NCBI GenBank assembly: GCA_023229385.1
Contig: JALNZI010000064.1
Span: 1 to 7,821, forward strand
Direction: 5' to 3'
DNA: 7,821 nucleotides
From: Candidatus Omnitrophota bacterium
GTDB lineage: Bacteria > Omnitrophota > Gorgyraeia > Gygaellales > Profunditerraquicolaceae
Below the pieces are notes generated by a model that was not told the origin of the DNA, did no database searches, and saw nothing but the letters and a program-made list of their open reading frames with translations. Positions 5,282-7,821 of the stretch are shown piece by piece (within the stretch, counting starts at the first letter, position 1; each line of letters opens with the position of its first letter). The position numbers were made by a program, and so were the translations under genes.

Positions 5282-6367
5282 ATGTTTAAGAAAGAATATA
5301 TTTCATATTTTATTTTAATAGTTTTATTGCTTTCCGGCTGCGCTACTGTTACTCCTCAGAGTGCTATCCCGGCTTATTCCATAAATGGCGCAACTTATTA
5401 TCCACTGGTTAGTTTATGCGATCTGCGCGGAGTGGATATAAAATACGATACGCTTATTCGTACTGTTTATTTGGATAAGGATACTAAACGGGTGAATATT
5501 CGCGCAGGGGATACTATGGTTCTGGTGAATGATAATATTATGAATTTAAATTCGCCTATAGATATTTACCAGGGTACAATTGTTGTCCCTAAGCAATTTA
5601 AAGAACAGATATTCGATATACTCTTCCCGCAGGCTGTTTCGACGTATCGCCGCCAGGCCCGGGGGAAAATAAATTTAAATAAAGTAGTTATTGATGCCGG
5701 TCACGGAGGTAATGACCCGGGGGCTATTGGTAAGAATGGCCTAAGGGAAAAAGATGTAAACCTTGATATCGCCAGAAGACTTAGTGACCTCTTAAGGGCA
5801 GAAGGGGTGCGTACGGTGCTTACGCGCTCGAGTGATAAGTTTATTCCTCTTTCCGGCCGGGTAAATATCGCAAACCGTTCAGGCGCGGATTTATTTATCA
5901 GTCTTCATTCCAACGCCAACCGTTCGCGTTCCTTGAGTGGTTTTGAAGTTTATTATGTTGCTCCCAGTATCAGCGATTCCAAACGCGCGTCTATGACGGC
6001 AAAGAGCGCGTCATTGCGTTTAAAGAATGCTGTTTTTGCCAGTAACTCACCGGATTTGCAGGCGATTATCTGGGATATGATTTATACGAACAGCCGGGCG
6101 GAATCAATAGATCTGGCCCACTCTTTATGCAGGGTTATGGATTCTAGTACCGACGCTAATATTTTGGGGGTAAAGGGAGCGCGTTTTCAGGTGCTCAAAG
6201 GGGTAAGGACTCCGGGTGTATTGATTGAAGTGGGTTTTGTTTCTAATCTCAATGAAGAGAGATTATTAAGGAGCAGCGCCTATCGCCAGAAATTAGCCGA
6301 AGGTATATTAGAAGGTATTAGAGGATATTCACAGGATATGGATTTAGTGGAGGTCTCGGCAAGATGA
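5282..6367 (+). CDS. N-acetylmuramoyl-L-alanine amidase lipoprotein (CuAO-N-like domain plus Amidase_3)
   Basis: The 361-residue product begins with a lipoprotein signal (FILIVLLLSGC, lipid Cys at residue 20). Residues about 35-110 look like a copper amine oxidase N-terminal-like (PF07833-type) domain often joined to wall hydrolases: YYPLVSLCDLRGVDIKYD, a middle VNIRAGDTMVLVN strand, and GTIVVPKQF. Residues about 133-350 are Amidase_3: VVIDAGHGG with Zn ligand H141, GLREKDVNLDIA with E156, SLHSNAN with H209, and catalytic E316 in GVLIEVGFVSN. An inserted segment at about 228-285 (KRASMTAKSASL to IDLAHSL) is common in AmiA/B/C-type enzymes, where it covers the active site. It cleaves the bond between MurNAc and L-Ala in the envelope, typically during cell separation. 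ATG 5282 is only 8 bases after the tmRNA CCA end and has no Shine-Dalgarno; it is needed to keep the signal peptide. Its TGA overlaps the murI ATG. Confidence 0.93.
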   Translation: MFKKEYISYFILIVLLLSGCATVTPQSAIPAYSINGATYYPLVSLCDLRGVDIKYDTLIRTVYLDKDTKRVNIRAGDTMVLVNDNIMNLNSPIDIYQGTIVVPKQFKEQIFDILFPQAVSTYRRQARGKINLNKVVIDAGHGGNDPGAIGKNGLREKDVNLDIARRLSDLLRAEGVRTVLTRSSDKFIPLSGRVNIANRSGADLFISLHSNANRSRSLSGFEVYYVAPSISDSKRASMTAKSASLRLKNAVFASNSPDLQAIIWDMIYTNSRAESIDLAHSLCRVMDSSTDANILGVKGARFQVLKGVRTPGVLIEVGFVSNLNEERLLRSSAYRQKLAEGILEGIRGYSQDMDLVEVSAR

Positions 6368-7155
6368 AATCTATCGGTGTTTTTGATTCCGGCGTCGGGG
6401 GTTTAACGGTAGTTAAGGAATTGATCCGCCAGCTGCCTAATGAAAACATAGTTTATTTTGGGGATACCGCCCGCGTGCCTTACGGGATCAAGTCTCCTGA
6501 AACAGTTATCCGTTTTTCCATTGAAAATATCTTATTCTTGTTAAAACAGGATGTTAAGCTTATCTGTGTTGCCTGCAATACTGCTTCCAGTTTTGCCCTG
6601 CCGGTGATTAAGAATTATTTCCGCGCTCCGATTATCGGCGTGATTACGCCGGGGGTAAGAGAAGCAGTTTATGCTTCGCAGAACAAGCGTATTGGTGTAA
6701 TTGGTACCAAGGGGACGATAAAAAGCCGCACTTATGAAATAGAGATTAAACAGCTTGATCCTAAGGCCAAAGTGGTTACTGCTTCCTGTCCATTATTTGT
6801 TCCTTTTGTTGAGGAGGGATGGCTTTCCGGAGAGGTAGTTTTGAATGTGGCAAGGGATTATCTAAAGCCGCTTAAAGCCGCTGGCGTGGATACGGTAATT
6901 TTAGGTTGTACGCATTATCCATTGCTTAAGCCGGTAATCCAGCAGGTTTTGGGTAAAGATGTGACTTTAATTGATTCCGCTAAGCAGGTAGCTTGTGAAG
7001 TGAAAAAGATCCTGGTTAGCGAAGATTTGCTTAACCGCGGCAAGGGCGGCAATAACAGTTTTTATGTCAGTGACAATCCCGAATGGTTCAGCGGGCTGGC
7101 GCAGAGATTCCTGGGCAGGCAATTGAAAAATGTCAGGAAGGTGAATAATGTATAG
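6364..7155 (+). CDS. murI: Glutamate racemase
   Basis: The 263-residue protein has the usual length and all hallmarks: IGVFDSGVGGLTV with D8 and S9, the YFGDTARVPYG segment, the first catalytic Cys71 in VACNTAS, PIIGVITPG, SCPLFVPFVEEG, and the second catalytic Cys182 followed by T183 and H184 in LGCTHYPLL. It interconverts L- and D-glutamate without cofactor in the cytoplasm, supplying D-Glu for the peptidoglycan stem peptide, so it matches the amidase gene it overlaps (ATGA at 6364-6367). Its stop TAG 7153-7155 overlaps the queD start by 8 bases. The chain suggests one polycistronic transcript. No unusual residues are seen. Confidence 0.98.
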   Translation: MKSIGVFDSGVGGLTVVKELIRQLPNENIVYFGDTARVPYGIKSPETVIRFSIENILFLLKQDVKLICVACNTASSFALPVIKNYFRAPIIGVITPGVREAVYASQNKRIGVIGTKGTIKSRTYEIEIKQLDPKAKVVTASCPLFVPFVEEGWLSGEVVLNVARDYLKPLKAAGVDTVILGCTHYPLLKPVIQQVLGKDVTLIDSAKQVACEVKKILVSEDLLNRGKGGNNSFYVSDNPEWFSGLAQRFLGRQLKNVRKVNNV

Positions 7156-7504
7156 TTTAAGAGTAGAGGGTTCATTTAGTTCCGCGCATAATTTAAGGGG
7201 ATATAAAGGAAAATGCGAGGATCTGCACGGCCATAATTGGCGCGTTGAGATGTGCGTAAAGTCGCTAGATTTGGATAATATCGGTATGCTCCTGGATTTT
7301 AAGTTCCTGAAAAAGAAATTAAGTGTTGTCCTCGAGAAGATGGACCACAAATATTTAAATAAATTAATTTATTTTAAGAGGATAAATCCGACCTCCGAGA
7401 ATATAGCAAAATATATTTATAATCAACTTAAAAATGGCATCCCGGCGCTTAAAAGCATAACTGTTTGGGAAAATAGTACCAGTTGCGCTACATATGAAGA
7501 ATAG
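7148..7504 (+). CDS. queD: 6-carboxy-5,6,7,8-tetrahydropterin synthase (QueD)
   Basis: The 118-residue protein is a small PTPS-fold enzyme of normal size. Zinc ligands are H14 in FSSAHNL and H27/H29 in CEDLHGHNW; C23 is the catalytic cysteine, in the C-x3-HGH arrangement of PTPS-I (QueD). D66/H67 in MDHKYLN belong to the catalytic relay, and E108 in VWENSTSCATY is the substrate-binding glutamate. It converts dihydroneopterin triphosphate to 6-carboxytetrahydropterin, the first dedicated step to preQ0 and queuosine. AGGAAGG at 7135-7141 lies 6 bases before ATG 7148 within the murI end. The queC gene overlaps its end (ATG 7494, stop 7502-7504), giving a queD-queC pair, with queE and a GTP cyclohydrolase expected elsewhere. 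Confidence 0.96.
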   Translation: MYSLRVEGSFSSAHNLRGYKGKCEDLHGHNWRVEMCVKSLDLDNIGMLLDFKFLKKKLSVVLEKMDHKYLNKLIYFKRINPTSENIAKYIYNQLKNGIPALKSITVWENSTSCATYEE

Positions 7505-7821
7505 AAAAACAAGGCTTGCCGTAGTGCTTTTATCCGGAGGGCTGGATTCAGCAACAGTTTTGTACCTGGCTAAAGCAGAAGGGTATCTCTGCCATTGTTT
7601 GATCTTTGATTACGGCCAGCGGCATAAAAAGGAAATCCGCCAGGCGCAAGAAATAGCTAAAGCAGCCGGCTGCGCTTATAAAATTCTAAAGATAGATTTT
7701 CCCTGGAAAGGATCTGCTCTTTTAGATCAGAAAATAAAGGTTCCTGAAAAGATTAGCCGCGGCATTCCGGCCACGTATGTGCCGTCGCGCAATATTATTT
7801 TCTTAAGTTTCGCTGCTTCTT
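7494..7821 (+). CDS. queC: 7-cyano-7-deazaguanine (preQ0) synthase QueC, N-terminal part
   Basis: The first 109 residues are present and the gene runs off the window. The PP-loop SGGLDS (residues 14-19) binds ATP, FDYGQRHKKE is the QueC-type second motif, and IPATYVPSRNIIFLSFAAS is the conserved nucleotide- and substrate-binding region. The enzyme converts 7-carboxy-7-deazaguanine to preQ0 using ATP and ammonia. The four zinc-binding cysteines near the C-terminus lie outside the window. ATG 7494 overlaps the queD end by 11 bases; no clear Shine-Dalgarno is present, in keeping with translational coupling. Confidence 0.97.
   Translation, partial: MKNRKTRLAVVLLSGGLDSATVLYLAKAEGYLCHCLIFDYGQRHKKEIRQAQEIAKAAGCAYKILKIDFPWKGSALLDQKIKVPEKISRGIPATYVPSRNIIFLSFAAS

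Noticed and set aside
6967..7350. Minus-strand open frame opposite murI and queD
   Set aside because: It spans the overlap of two well-recognised plus-strand genes and has no homology that I can see.
1..7821. CRISPR array, phage or defence genes
   Set aside because: No regularly spaced direct repeats, integrase, Cas, restriction or toxin-antitoxin genes are visible.

Overview
The window reads as a gene-dense stretch of a moderately AT-leaning bacterial chromosome. Nearly all genes are on the + strand and many touch or overlap. Two gene products carry lipoprotein-type signal peptides, a periplasm-type Amidase_3 is present and a glycosidase is secreted, which together suggest a Gram-negative cell envelope. 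The mixture of housekeeping genes fits an uncultured lineage; I lean towards a candidate phylum such as Omnitrophota, but that is an impression from style and gene content and not something the sequence proves.

Region 1 (1-2819): the 3' end of a HI0933/YhiN-like flavoprotein is followed by a 167-bp element bounded by 26-bp imperfect inverted repeats, whose left arm contains the flavoprotein stop codon. Next comes a Maf nucleotide pyrophosphatase that runs, with no stop codon, into an M48 metallopeptidase lipoprotein. The peptidase is then split by a one-base frameshift at a short G run near 1399-1402. A secreted clan GH-A-like glycosidase overlaps the end of the peptidase. Region 2 (2811-3462): a stand-alone CheY-like receiver protein follows directly behind a strong Shine-Dalgarno sequence. 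A tRNA-Leu(CAG) lies on the opposite strand with a near-consensus promoter, and a terminator and forward promoter precede the next transcription unit.

Region 3 (3463-7821): an AEC-family transporter overlaps smpB by 4 bases. A complete one-piece tmRNA gene (ssrA) begins one base after the smpB stop codon. A lipoprotein N-acetylmuramoyl-L-alanine amidase starts only 8 bases after the tmRNA CCA end. It overlaps murI, which overlaps queD, which overlaps a truncated queC. This block combines ribosome rescue (SmpB and tmRNA), peptidoglycan metabolism (MurI makes D-Glu; the amidase cleaves stem peptides) and preQ0/queuosine synthesis (QueD and QueC).

I do not see a clearly new multi-gene system. 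The points most worth checking are the compact smpB-ssrA-amidase arrangement, the odd tmRNA tag (long, structured, not ending in Ala-Ala), the Maf-M48 fusion with its frameshift, and the inverted-repeat element.
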